This document shows, in pieces, positions 54,017-62,751 of a stretch of DNA of 64,000 nt. Under the pieces are notes generated by a model. It saw only the letters and a program-made list of their open reading frames with translations, had not been told where the DNA came from and ran no database searches. Positions within the stretch are counted from its first letter, which is position 1. The number at the start of each line of letters is the position of its first letter. This stretch comes from Aureococcus anophagefferens (Eukaryota > Sar > Pelagophyceae > Pelagomonadales > Pelagomonadaceae): positions 1,325,686-1,389,685 of the forward strand of contig NW_008705565.1 of assembly GCF_000186865.1 (NCBI RefSeq). Direction: 5' to 3'. The translations under genes and the position numbers were made by a program.

Positions 54017-55306
54017 ATGGAGGTCCACACGCAGCGCGAGCTCGTGGGCCACGGCGGGCGCGTCTTCGACTGCGGCCTCCACGGCCGCGAGCCGCTCCTG
54101 GCGACGGCGTCGGAGGACGGCACGGCGCGCGTCTGGGACCTCGCCGGCGGGGCCTGCGTCGGCGTGCTCCGCGGCCACGTCGACGAGGTGCTGCGCGTCG
54201 CCTGGGCGCCGAAGGTCGTCGAGGAGTCCTGCGGCGCGCCGCTGCTGGCGACGGCCGGCGCGGACGGCGAGACGCGGCTCTGGCGCGGCGGCGGCGGCTG
54301 CTGGGCGTCGGGCGGGTCCGGCTGCGAGCCCCGGCTGCTGCACACGCTCGTGCCCGCCGTGGCGCCCGGCGGCGAGGTCGAGCAGGTCTACGGCTGCGCG
54401 TGGACGCGGTGCGGCGACTCGCACGGCGCGTGGTTGCTGACGGCGTACGGCGACGCCGTGACGCTCTGGGACGCGGCCAAGGGGTGCGCCGCGCGGTCCT
54501 GGCGCTACGACGGCTCGGGCCGCGGCGCGGCGAAGCGCGACGGCGACTGCTTCGTCTTCGACGTGTCGCCCTTCGCGGACGCGGAAGCGGACCCGGCGTC
54601 GCACGCGGCGCCGTGCGAGACGCTCGTCGCCTGCGCGGTGTCCGACGGCACGGTGCGCGTGCACGACGTGCGCGCGCCGGAGCCCCAGACCGTGCTCACG
54701 GCGACGGGGTCCGGCGCGCGGCTCACGGCCGTCGACTGGCAGCGGTCGGGCGCGGCGGCCGGTCTCTGCGCGTGCGCGGGCGACGGCGACATCCACGTCT
54801 GGGACGCGCGGACGTGGCGCGCGACCCTGAAGCTGCGCGGCGCCCACGCCCAGCCGGCCTACGGCGCCGCCTGGCGGCCGGGCGCCGACGCGGGCGGCGC
54901 GGAGCCCTTCCTGTCCTGGTCCTGCGACGGCTGCCTCGGCTTCTGGGACACGCGCGACGACGCGAAAGCGACCGCGCCCTGCCCCTGGAAGGACAAGGAC
55001 GGCGCGCCGAAGCCCGTCGCGGCGGCGCCGGCGGCGAAGGCGCGCGCGGCGACGGCGCTCGTGCCCATCTTCGACGACGACGGCGCGCGCGTGCCCCTCT
55101 TCCACTGCGCCTTCGACCCCAAGGGCGACTTCATCGTCGCTTGCGGCGGCGGCGGCGGCGGCAAGCACGCGCCCCGGCGCGAGTTCGAGCCGTCCGTCTT
55201 CGTCCTCGACCTCGCCGGCGGCGACGGCGACGACGACGGCGACGACGACGGGCGGAGCCCGAAGAAGGCGAGGCGCGCGGACTCCGGGGACGAGGCCGAG
55301 GAGTAA
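54017..55306 (+). CDS. WD40-repeat protein with acidic C-terminal tail, 429 aa
   Basis: At least six WD40 blades are visible: GHGGRVFDCGLHGREPLLAT with GTARVWDL, GHVDEVLRVAWAP with TRLW, VYGCAWTR with AVTLWD, GTVRVHDVR, GDIHVWDART, and AYGAAWRPG with GFWDTR. The propeller covers residues 5-320. A C-terminal segment (DGDDDGDDDGRSPKKARRAD) combines an acidic run with a basic nuclear-signal-like patch. The family member cannot be named from these motifs; a scaffold role is likely. Start is the ATG at 54017. The stop is 58 bp from the converging HPRT stop. Confidence 0.82.
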   Translation: MEVHTQRELVGHGGRVFDCGLHGREPLLATASEDGTARVWDLAGGACVGVLRGHVDEVLRVAWAPKVVEESCGAPLLATAGADGETRLWRGGGGCWASGGSGCEPRLLHTLVPAVAPGGEVEQVYGCAWTRCGDSHGAWLLTAYGDAVTLWDAAKGCAARSWRYDGSGRGAAKRDGDCFVFDVSPFADAEADPASHAAPCETLVACAVSDGTVRVHDVRAPEPQTVLTATGSGARLTAVDWQRSGAAAGLCACAGDGDIHVWDARTWRATLKLRGAHAQPAYGAAWRPGADAGGAEPFLSWSCDGCLGFWDTRDDAKATAPCPWKDKDGAPKPVAAAPAAKARAATALVPIFDDDGARVPLFHCAFDPKGDFIVACGGGGGGKHAPRREFEPSVFVLDLAGGDGDDDGDDDGRSPKKARRADSGDEAEE

Positions 55307-55364
55307 CAGTGGGCCAAACAAAACGACATGGACCTTAGAGTGAAATGGGGGGAGACGTTCGCCT

Positions 55365-56222
55365 TCACAGGGGCGGCGTGACCTGGCGCGGCGGCGCGAG
55401 CGCCTCGGCCGCGAGCGCGAGCGACTCGAAGGAGGGGAAGTTCTTCGCCGCCGCGAGGGGCGGCGTCGGCGGCGGCGTGACCTCGGTGTCCTTGAGCGTC
55501 CAGGAGCAGTAGACGCGGTTCGCGACGACGTAGGTCGCGAGCGACGCCGGGTCGACGTCCGCCGGCGGCCGCCACGCGGCGTCGCGGCCGTCGGGCGCGC
55601 GCTCGTAGGCGCACTTCTTGGCCTCAAGGAGGTGGAGCTTGTCCTTCTTGACGCTGCAGACGGCCGCGTGGTTGCGGAACTGCTCGCTGTAGTCGTTGCA
55701 GAGGCCCACGACGAACTTGTTCGGGATCGTGAAGCCGAGGTAGTCGACGGCGACGTCCGCCGCCGTCGCGTGGCGCGCGACGCCGAGCTTCTCGAGGAGC
55801 ACGCAGATCTCGAGCGTCGCCGGGCCCTTGGCGCGGAGGTGCGCCGCCGCCGTGGCCAGCGTGAGGCCCGTGTCGATGAGGTCGTCGACGAGGAGCACGC
55901 GCTCGTCCGCGATCTTCGTCTGGAGGTCCGCGAGCAGGCGCGCCGCGCCGAGGGACTTGTCGCCGCAATAGGACGCGAGCCAGAGGAAGTCGAGGCGGCA
56001 CGGCACGCCGAGGCGGCCGAGGCGCGAGCTCAGCGCGACGCCCGTGTGCACGCCGCCCTTGAGCACGGGCACGACCACGAGCGGGCGCTCGAGGCCCCGG
56101 TAGGTGGCGGCGATGGCGGCTGCGAGCTCGTCGAGGCGCGCCTCGATTTTGGGCTCGTCGAGGAGCACCTCGTCGATGCACATCTTCCAGGCGTCTTCGC
56201 AGGTGACGGGCGGGTCGGGCAT
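55365..56222 (-). CDS. HPRT1: Hypoxanthine/guanine phosphoribosyltransferase with C-terminal extension, 285 aa
   Basis: This purine-salvage enzyme joins hypoxanthine or guanine with PRPP. The fold is clear from LVVVPVLKGGVHTGVALSSR (PPi loop), LDFLWLASYCG (flexible loop region) and the PRPP-binding VLLVDDLIDTGLTLATAAAH. LGFTIPNKFVVGLCNDYSEQ contains the purine-contact region seen in HPRTs. In the PRPP motif the usual VEDIIDTG is VDDLIDTG. About 90 extra residues follow the family's normal C-terminus (ending PRQVTPPL). The first true ATG is 56222; the longer frame begins with a non-ATG codon. Probably cytosolic. Confidence 0.92.
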   Translation of the reverse strand: MPDPPVTCEDAWKMCIDEVLLDEPKIEARLDELAAAIAATYRGLERPLVVVPVLKGGVHTGVALSSRLGRLGVPCRLDFLWLASYCGDKSLGAARLLADLQTKIADERVLLVDDLIDTGLTLATAAAHLRAKGPATLEICVLLEKLGVARHATAADVAVDYLGFTIPNKFVVGLCNDYSEQFRNHAAVCSVKKDKLHLLEAKKCAYERAPDGRDAAWRPPADVDPASLATYVVANRVYCSWTLKDTEVTPPPTPPLAAAKNFPSFESLALAAEALAPPRQVTPPL

Positions 56223-56495
56223 GGCGGAGAGGGCGAGGAGGCTGGCGGCGGCAAGCGGCGCGTGCAACGGAGGTCCGGACTCGTCGGACCGGGCTGCCGG
56301 TAAGCGAGAATGCAGCGCGCGAAGTATACACGGCGATTCTGGGGCTGCACTCCGAGAAGCCTCTGACTGACACTCTGAGCTGAAACGGCAGCTTCAAGGA
56401 GCGCGGCATGGCGATGTTGACTGAGTTGACCAAGTAATTGAAGGGATGTTGCCGGCCGGCCGATCGACTCGGACTGTGCGCATCGGACCTCGACG
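56223..56495. promoter_or_regulatory. 273-bp divergent spacer between HPRT and SFT2 starts
   Basis: No gene is seen. A palindromic GTATAC lies near 56325. The region also contains an ORF shadow of the HPRT upstream frame, which lacks an ATG. Confidence 0.35.
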
Positions 56496-57097
56496 ATGTC
56501 CTTTTCGACGCCGTTCACGCAGGAGCAGTCCTTCGAGGACGAGGCGTGCGACGGGTGCCCAAAGGTGCGACGCGCGCGCGCTTCGCGCGCATCGATCGCT
56601 GCGACGCGCCCGTTGTAACAACGCCCACCCCCCGTCCGCAGCTCACGTACCAGCAGCGCATCATCGGGTTCTGCGCCTGCTGCGGCTTCGGCTACCTGCT
56701 GAGCTTCATGGGGACGATGATGCTCGCCGTCGGCGGGCCCGACGCGGAGACGATCCGCAACTTCGCGACGTTGTACATCGTCGGCAACTTCATCGCGATC
56801 GCCGCGACGCTCTTCCTCCTGGGCCCCCGGAGCCAGTGCAAGAAGATGTTCGACAAGACGCGGCGGTTCTCGACGATCTTCTGGCTCCTCACCCTGATCG
56901 TCACGTTCGCCGTCGCCGTCGCGGGCGTCAACGTCGGCGTCGTCGTCATGCTCATCTTCGTCCAGATCGGCGCGTCGATCTGGTACAGCGCGTCCTACAT
57001 CCCCTACGGCCGCCGCATGATCGTCAAGATCTTCCAGTCGACGTGCTGCTCGCCCTGCCCCCAGGTCTGCGACCCGTGCATCAAGATCGCCACGTAG
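56496..57097 (+). CDS. SFT2: SFT2-type Golgi transport membrane protein, 174 aa, two exons
   Basis: Exon 1 (56496-56564) encodes MSFSTPFTQEQSFEDEACDG and three more residues; exon 2 (56642-57097) holds the SFT2 domain. The 77-bp intron has GTGCGA as donor and CGTCCGCAG as acceptor, phase 0; without splicing the first ATG frame hits a stop. Four membrane helices are visible: IIGFCACCGFGYLLSFMGTM, FATLYIVGNFIAIAATLFLL, FSTIFWLLTLIVTFAVAV and VVVMLIFVQIGASIWYSASY. The GP-x-x-Q-x-K-x-MF loop (GPRSQCKKMFDKTRR) and the WYS-x-S-x-IP-x-x-R ending are family hallmarks. SFT2 proteins act in retrograde endosome-to-Golgi traffic. The intron shows no introner ends. Confidence 0.9.
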
Positions 57098-57120
57098 CGC
57101 GGGCGTAACGAACCGCCGCG

Positions 57121-60100
57121 TTACTTCTTCCGCCAGCCGCCGCCGCGGCACTCCGCGAGCTGGCGGAGGATCGAGCGGAAGAGGTAGGGGTCCGTGACGT
57201 CGGCGAAGTGGGCGAGGAGCGCGTCCGTCGTCGGCGCGCCCGCCGCGAGGTACGCGTCGAGGCGCCGGACGAGGTCCACGGCGGCCTCGGACGCGGGCCG
57301 GCCGTCGCCCGCGCGCGGGTCCGGCGCGTCGCGCCGCGCGCGGTCGTTGCGCCGCGCGATGGCGCCGAGGAGCGCCGCGGACCCCGGCGCCGTGCCGCCG
57401 AAGAGGTCGGCCGCGTCGCCGCGCGCCTCGTCGCGCGAGTCGAGCACCGCGGCGACGGCCCGGCCCGCCTCGCGCTCCGCCTCCGCGGCGAGGCCCGCGC
57501 GCGCGGCGGACTGGCGCGCCTCGTCGTCGCCCGCGGCGAAGACCTTCGCCAGCGCGCCGTCGGGCGACCCGTCCCACAGCGCCTCGAGCACCTGCTTGTC
57601 GTCGTCGTCGAGCGCGGCGCCGTCGACGGCGTCGCCGTCGCCGTCGGCGCCCGGCGCGTCGGCCGACGCCGTGCGCTGCGCGAAGTCCTCGACGCGCGCG
57701 ACGTCGCCGCTGTCGGTGGCGCCGGCGAGGGCCGCGTCGCCGAGCGTGAAGAGCTCGCCGAGCTCCGACTGCGAGAAGAGCCGCCGCTGCTTCGCGTCGC
57801 TCAACACCTTGTTCGTGAGCGCCTGCTTGAAGATCTGCCGGTGGTAGATCTTCTCCTCGATGGTGCCCGCGCAGACCAACCGGTAGATGGTCACGGGCTT
57901 CGTCTGCCCCAACCGCCAGGACCGCTCGCGCGCCTGCGCGTCCGTCTGCGGGTTCCAGTCCGGGTCGTACAAGACCACGCGATCCGCGCCGACGAGCGAC
58001 AAGCCGACGCCGCCCGTGCGCGTCGTCAGGAGCATGAGAAAGGTCTTCGACGACGCGTTGAACGCGTCCGCCGTCGCCTGGCGCGCCGCCGGCGCCGTGC
58101 CGCCGTCCATGCGGCCGTAGCGCCAGCCCCGCGCGACGACGAGCGCCTCGAGGACGTCGAGCATGGCGATCGTCTGCGAGAAGACGAGGACGCGGTGGCC
58201 CTGGGCCTTCCAGCGCACGAGGACGGCGTCCAAGGCCGCGAGCTTCGACGAGCGGCTCGCCGCGCCCGGCGGCTCGCCCTCGGGCGGGCCGCCGTAGAGG
58301 TCCGGGTGGTTGCAGATCTTCCGGAGCGCGGCGATCGCGCGGAACGCCGTCGCCTGCTGTCCGCCGTCGCCCGCGAGCGCTTTCCGCACGTCGTCGCCGT
58401 CGAGCACGTGGCGGTAGAGGTCGATCTGGTCCTGGGACAGCGCGCAGAGGAGCACGTGCTCCGTCTTCGGCGGCAGGGCGACGCCCGAGTCGCCCGCGGC
58501 GGTCAGCGCGGCTTTCGTGCGCCGGAGCAGGTAGGGCTGGATGAGGTCCCGGAGCGCGACGGCGCAGCGGTAGGCGAGCTGGACCTGGGCGGGCCGCGCG
58601 CCCGCGAAGCCGCCCGCGCGGATGGGCTGCGCGAGCTCCTGGTCGAAGGCCTTGAGCGTGCCCAGTCGCCCGGGCACGGCGAAGTCGAAGAGGCTCCAGA
58701 GCTCGCGGAGCGAGTTCTGCACGGGCGTGCCGCTTAACAAGAGCCGCCGGGGCGTGCGCAGCCGCTTGCAGAGCTGCGTGACGCGGCTGTCCGGGTTCCG
58801 GAGCTTCTGGCCCTCGTCCAAGACCGCGTAGGACCACGGCACGGCCAGGAGCGCGTCCGCGAGGCGGTGCACGGCGTCGTAGGACGCGACGCAGAGCACG
58901 CAGGACGGCGTCTCCTCAAAGTCCGGGCCCGGGGCGCCCCCGGCCTCGCCGGGCCGCGGCGGCGCGGCGAGCGCGCGCGCGAGGAACGTCGCCAGCGCCG
59001 CGGGCCCGGCCTTGACGGCCTCGTCGAAGCGCGCGGACGACCGGTGCAGGACGACGACGCGCGCGCGCGGCGCCCAGGCGTGGAGCTCGCGCACCCAGTG
59101 GCTCAGCATCGTCGTCGGCGCCAGGATCAGCGCGCTCCGGCAGACGTCGAAGCGGTCCGGGCCCCGCGGCCCGTCCGCGAGCGCGCCCAGAAACGCGCCG
59201 ACCTGGGCCGTCTTCCCCAGCCCCATCTCGTCGCCGACGATGCCGCCGCAGCCCTCGCCGTGGAGCGCCCAGAGCCAGGACACGGCGCGCCGCTGGTGCG
59301 GGAAGAGGCGCCGCTGCGTCGTCGCCCGGATCCACAGGCCGCCCTCGAGCGTCGCGGACCCGTCCGCGTCGTCGTCGTCCTCGCTCTCGCCGAGGTCCCC
59401 GCGCTCCCGCAGGTCCGCCAGCCGCGCGCGCAGGTCCTCGTCGTCGCCGTCGTCGCGGATCGCCTCGACGCGCGACAGCTTGAGGTTCTTCACGTTCTCG
59501 TCGTCGTCGTCGTCGTCGAAGGCCTCCTCCTCCTCCTCCTCGTCGTCGTCCGGCACCACGAAGTCGTCGTCGCCGTCGCCGTCGTCGTCGTCCGGCACCA
59601 CGAAGTCGTCGTCGCCGTCGCCGTCGTCGTTGACTGGCACCACGAAGTCGTCGTCGTCGCCGCCGCGCGCGGGGCGCCGCCGCGGCCGCGGTCGCCGCGC
59701 GAGCGCGTCGTCGAGCGACTCCGCCTCCGACGCATCGTCAAAGTCGTCGTCGTCGTCGTCGTCGTCGGCCGCGACGGCCGCCGCCGCGCCGCGCCGGGGC
59801 CGCCGCGTGCCGCAGCGCCGGAGGTGCGCGTCCATCTCGGCGTCGGGCGCGTTCGCGTCGGCGACGGGGATCGCGCGGCCGCAGAGCGGGCAGGTGGCCG
59901 TCGCCTGGGCCGCCGCCGGCGGCGGCGGCGTCCGTCGTCGCGGCGGCGGCGCGTCGCGCGGCGGCGCGGCGCGCGGCGGCGGCTCGCGCTTGCGCTTCTT
60001 CTTCTTCGGCGCCGCGCGCGGCGCCGCGGGCGCGGGCGCCGCGCTCAGCGGGTTCCACTTCTTGGCGCCGCGGGCCGCCTCCGGGCCCGGCCGCTCGCGG

Positions 60101-60579
60101 CGCGCCGGCTCGCGCGAGCGGCGCGCGCGCGCGCGGTCGTCGAGGAACGTCGGCGCCACCGCGACGCCGTCGGCCTCGGCGCGCGCGGCCGCCGCGAGGC
60201 GGTGCTCCTTCTTGTTGCGCCGCGGCGGCGCCGGCGCCTCGGGCACCTCCTCGCCGAGCTCGTAGCGCAGCGCCGCGCGCAGCACGCCGACCGCGAGCTC
60301 GTCCGCCGGCCCGGCGCCCTCGGACGCGGCGGACACGCTCGCGCGGAGCGCGTTCCCGGCGTGCGCCGCGCCGCGCGCGAGCTCGAGCAGCCGCTCGAGC
60401 GCGACCTTGGGAAAGAGCTCGACCTCGCCGACGCCGACCCACTCGCCTTCCGCGGCGCTCGGGATCTGCAGCGGCGGCGCCAGGCCGGCGCCGGAGGCGA
60501 GGCGCCGGCCGAGCACGCTCGCCTCCTGCGCGCGCTCGTCGGCGACCGTGACGCCCAAAGCTGCGAGCTCGTCGTCCAT
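57121..60579 (-). CDS. ERCC6: CSB/ERCC6-type SNF2 ATPase, 1152 aa
   Basis: Transcription-coupled-repair remodeller. An N-terminal MDDELAALGVTVADERAQEA resembles the CSB leucine-latch region. A C2HC zinc finger (CPLCGRAIPV...HLRRC) and three acidic DDDFVVP repeats follow. The ATPase core has GDEMGLGKTAQ (Lys456), VLDEGQKLRNPDS (Asp588), LLSGTPVQNSLRELW, VLVFSQTIAMLDVLEAL, LLTTRTGGVGLSLVGA and ARERSWRLGQTKPV. The CSB-specific block after it is ALTNKVLSDAKQRRLFSQSE with ELFTLGD. The ATG at 60579 begins the conserved region; an in-frame ATG at 60702 would add 41 residues. The C-terminal 70 residues may hold the ubiquitin-binding region. The zinc finger is not typical of animal CSB. Confidence 0.93.
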   Translation of the reverse strand: MDDELAALGVTVADERAQEASVLGRRLASGAGLAPPLQIPSAAEGEWVGVGEVELFPKVALERLLELARGAAHAGNALRASVSAASEGAGPADELAVGVLRAALRYELGEEVPEAPAPPRRNKKEHRLAAAARAEADGVAVAPTFLDDRARARRSREPARRERPGPEAARGAKKWNPLSAAPAPAAPRAAPKKKKRKREPPPRAAPPRDAPPPRRRTPPPPAAAQATATCPLCGRAIPVADANAPDAEMDAHLRRCGTRRPRRGAAAAVAADDDDDDDDFDDASEAESLDDALARRPRPRRRPARGGDDDDFVVPVNDDGDGDDDFVVPDDDDGDGDDDFVVPDDDEEEEEEAFDDDDDDENVKNLKLSRVEAIRDDGDDEDLRARLADLRERGDLGESEDDDDADGSATLEGGLWIRATTQRRLFPHQRRAVSWLWALHGEGCGGIVGDEMGLGKTAQVGAFLGALADGPRGPDRFDVCRSALILAPTTMLSHWVRELHAWAPRARVVVLHRSSARFDEAVKAGPAALATFLARALAAPPRPGEAGGAPGPDFEETPSCVLCVASYDAVHRLADALLAVPWSYAVLDEGQKLRNPDSRVTQLCKRLRTPRRLLLSGTPVQNSLRELWSLFDFAVPGRLGTLKAFDQELAQPIRAGGFAGARPAQVQLAYRCAVALRDLIQPYLLRRTKAALTAAGDSGVALPPKTEHVLLCALSQDQIDLYRHVLDGDDVRKALAGDGGQQATAFRAIAALRKICNHPDLYGGPPEGEPPGAASRSSKLAALDAVLVRWKAQGHRVLVFSQTIAMLDVLEALVVARGWRYGRMDGGTAPAARQATADAFNASSKTFLMLLTTRTGGVGLSLVGADRVVLYDPDWNPQTDAQARERSWRLGQTKPVTIYRLVCAGTIEEKIYHRQIFKQALTNKVLSDAKQRRLFSQSELGELFTLGDAALAGATDSGDVARVEDFAQRTASADAPGADGDGDAVDGAALDDDDKQVLEALWDGSPDGALAKVFAAGDDEARQSAARAGLAAEAEREAGRAVAAVLDSRDEARGDAADLFGGTAPGSAALLGAIARRNDRARRDAPDPRAGDGRPASEAAVDLVRRLDAYLAAGAPTTDALLAHFADVTDPYLFRSILRQLAECRGGGWRKK
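59490..59660 (-). repeat. Acidic coding minisatellite (DDDFVVP repeats) in CSB
   Basis: Three in-frame units encode DDDFVVP followed by an Asp/Gly run. At the DNA level the unit is a GTCGTCGTC-rich tract plus GGCACCACGAAGTCGTCGTC, and the tract ends in a Glu/Asp run. The same DDDFVVP peptide occurs once in each USP-like copy before the Cys box. Confidence 0.75.
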
Positions 60580-60751
60580 CACTGCAGAGGCGCAGCCTGA
60601 CTCAATGCGCGCACATGCCCTGGCTCCGGCCTCGATGGCAGCCGATGCGGCCGGCACAGTGCTTTCTCCACAGCGGCGATCTAGCGGCGCTCGCTCAATC
60701 ATCTCTCAATACCCCTTTAAACTCACGTCTCCTCAGCAAAACGCATCAAAA
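60580..60751. promoter_or_regulatory. 172-bp divergent spacer between CSB and GDSL starts
   Basis: Contains TGACTCA (60599-60605), the palindrome-like core recognised by AP-1/Gcn4-type bZIP factors, and a T/A-richer stretch (ATACCCCTTTAAACTC) before the GDSL gene. No gene is seen. Confidence 0.35.
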
Positions 60752-61573
60752 ATGTACTACGAACTCATCGGCGTCGGCGTGACGATCATCACCACGGCCG
60801 CTGCGAGCAATATCCTCATCGTGGGCGACTCCTGGGCCGAGCTCGCGGAGGACTTTCTTCAGGAGGACTGCGAAGGATCGTCGGTGACGAATCGCGGGTC
60901 CTCCGGGAGCACGGCGGCCGAGTGGGGAGGCGAAGACGACGAGTGCTGCTCCGCGGCGGACGCGTTCGATGAGGCCTCGTTCTCGCACGCGTGGCTCTCC
61001 GTCGGCGGCAACGACATGCTTCGCCCCGGATGCGACGCGGACGGGGCCCAGGCGGCCGTGCCCGGGGCCCTCGAGTCGGCGATGCGGGCCTTCGCGGACG
61101 CGGGACCGGGCGTCCCGAAACTCGTGCTCGGGTACTCGGCGGTCGCGGCCGACGAGGAGGGGTGCGGGCCCGCGGATGTCGCGCGCCTCAACGCCCAGAT
61201 CGAGGAGGCCGCGGCCGCGTACGACGACGTCACGTTCGTGAACGTCCTGGAGACGCTCGGCGGCAGCGCCACGGAGTACTCGTCCGAGCGGTACTACGAC
61301 GACGCGATTCACCCGAACCGCGACGGCTACGAGGTCCTCTTCAAGCTCCCCGAGGTCCAGGCCTTCTTCGGCTGCGGCGGCGCGGGGTCGGCGCCGGCGC
61401 CGGAGGAGCCCGCGCCCGCGCCGGCGCCGGAGCAGCCCGAGGAGCCCGACGAGGACCCCTACGGCGACGAGCCCGACGAGGAGCCCGTGCTCCCGGACGA
61501 GTCCGACGGCGCCTCGGCCCTGCGCGTCTCGCTGGCCGCGATCCTCGTCCTCGCCCTCGCCCTCGTCGTCTGA
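60752..61573 (+). CDS. Secreted GDSL/SGNH hydrolase, probably GPI-anchored, 273 aa
   Basis: An N-terminal signal peptide (ELIGVGVTIITTAAASN) leads into SGNH block I, ILIVGDSWAEL (Ser27). Block III is LSVGGNDML (GxND) and block V is DAIHPNRDGYEVL (Asp-x-x-His), giving a complete catalytic set. The usual block II glycine may be in NRGSSGSTAAEW. After the domain comes a Pro/Glu/Asp stalk (PEEPAPAPAPEQPEEPDEDP) and a hydrophobic C-terminus (SLAAILVLALALVV) typical of GPI attachment. Such enzymes cleave acyl esters of lipids or polysaccharides at the cell surface. The ATG at 60752 directly precedes the signal peptide. It is unrelated at the sequence level to the other SGNH gene in the window. Confidence 0.85.
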   Translation: MYYELIGVGVTIITTAAASNILIVGDSWAELAEDFLQEDCEGSSVTNRGSSGSTAAEWGGEDDECCSAADAFDEASFSHAWLSVGGNDMLRPGCDADGAQAAVPGALESAMRAFADAGPGVPKLVLGYSAVAADEEGCGPADVARLNAQIEEAAAAYDDVTFVNVLETLGGSATEYSSERYYDDAIHPNRDGYEVLFKLPEVQAFFGCGGAGSAPAPEEPAPAPAPEQPEEPDEDPYGDEPDEEPVLPDESDGASALRVSLAAILVLALALVV

Positions 61574-61614
61574 GGCGCCACCCCTTGCATATAAACATAC
61601 GGCGATGAACGAAT

Positions 61615-62648
61615 TTACGATTTCTCCGGCTCGCCCGCGACGGCCTTGTAGATCCAGCGCGCGGCGGCCATGCAGGCGACGTCGGGCCCGATGTTGGCGA
61701 CGGCGTGGGGCACGGACCCCTTGAAGACGGCGCTCAGCGCCGCGGCGGCGCCCGCCGCGCGCAGCGCCGGCAGGGACGACGCGCCGAAGGACCGGAGCGT
61801 CGCGTCGCCGCAGAGCTTCAGCGTCTTCCGCGCGTCCAGGGCGCCGCCGCCGTCGTGGCAGAGTAATAAGTTCGTCTTGAAGATGAAGAGCGGGTAGGCG
61901 ACGAAGGACGCCGCCAGCGAGCCCGCGAGCAGGCCCGCGAATTCCTGCACCGGCGTCGCGTCGCCGATGCGCTGCTGCGCCTGGGCAGCAAAAGGGTGAT
62001 TCAACATCGCTTCAACGTGAGTGTTCCGCGCGCGCGCGTTCCGGGAAAAGCGTCCACGCTTCGAGACCGTCCCGAGAGATGATCGCTCGTCCAAAAATCA
62101 GCCGAAACGAGTGGAAATCGGCCGAGATATGAGGCTTTGAAGTTGGGAATGTCGCTCTCTTTTGCTGCCCTGTGCTGCGCGAGCACGTACGCGTAGTTGT
62201 AGAGCGGGATCCAGGTCATGCGCCCCAGCAGCGCCACGGGCGGACAGGCGACGGCGAAGAGCTTCCCGGGCTCCTTCGGCAGCACGAAGCCCTTCTCCGC
62301 GACGCGGACGCTCAGCGTGTCCGTGACGAGGGGGAGCACGACGACGCCGAACTGCATGGTCAGCTCCTCGACCATCGTCGGCGTCGGCGTCTGCACCTGC
62401 TTCTGCGTCGCCGTCCAGTAGCCGACGTCGCGCACGACGGCGTAGCCGATGCCGGGCACGCCGACGCGGCTCTTGGCGACGCCGACGCCGCGCTCGCGCA
62501 GCGTCTTGATGAAGCCGACCTGCAGGAACGCGGCCGTCGGGATGCCGGCGAGCACGCCGATGGCGGCGGCGTGGCTCCAGCCGCCGGACACGTCCGAAGA
62601 CGCCGTGGATGATGAGGAGGCCTCGGCATCTGCGGTTGATGAGCCCAT
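61615..62648 (-). CDS. Mitochondrial-carrier-like membrane protein, 277 aa, two exons split by an introner
   Basis: Exon 1 is 62648-62181 and exon 2 is 61980-61615. The protein looks like a divergent SLC25 carrier. It has AAIGVLAGIPTAAFLQVGFI with KTLRERG, a middle part ending GRMTWIPLYNYAYVL, and FAGLLAGSLAASFVAYPLFI followed by FKTNLLL. The P-x-D/E-x-x-K/R carrier motif is degenerate (PLFIFK, acidic residue replaced by Phe). The introner is removed by a GC donor (62180) and AG acceptor (61981), giving VLAQQRIGDA in phase 0. A GT six bases earlier also keeps frame but drops two residues. The carrier call is tentative; the gene structure is well supported. Confidence 0.68.
61981..62172 (-). 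mobile_element. Introner element, family A (copy 2), acting as an intron
   Basis: A 192-bp element with 8-bp duplications TGCTGCGC on the plus strand (61973-61980 and 62173-62180), reading GCGCAGCA on the gene strand. Gene-strand ends are CAGGGCAGCAAAAG and CTTTTGCTGCCCAG. Internal sequence is nearly the same as the element at 7141-7332. Its inner inverted repeat differs at two positions, and both changes occur at both ends. The left duplication supplies GC as the donor and the element supplies CCCAG as the acceptor. Core orientation is the same as the gene. Confidence 0.92.
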
Positions 62649-62751
62649 CGCTTTTGTGGAGAGCGGTGCAACACCGGCTCAAATCTTGGGGCCAAAACCA
62701 CCTTGCACTCACCTCCTCAGCGCCCACGCCGGGCAGCCTCTCGCGTTGGCC
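62649..62751. promoter_or_regulatory. 103-bp divergent spacer
   Basis: It separates the carrier-like gene start from the EF-hand gene start. Nothing beyond short AT-richer patches is visible. Promoter role is inferred from position. Confidence 0.35.

Noticed and set aside
56030..58837. A 935-codon minus-strand frame across CSB, SFT2 and HPRT
   Set aside because: It overlaps three well-supported genes and lacks any motif.
57121..60579. The SNF2 protein as a transposon- or virus-derived helicase
   Set aside because: The DEGQ motif and the ALTNKVLSDAKQRRLF block are specific to cellular CSB/ERCC6.
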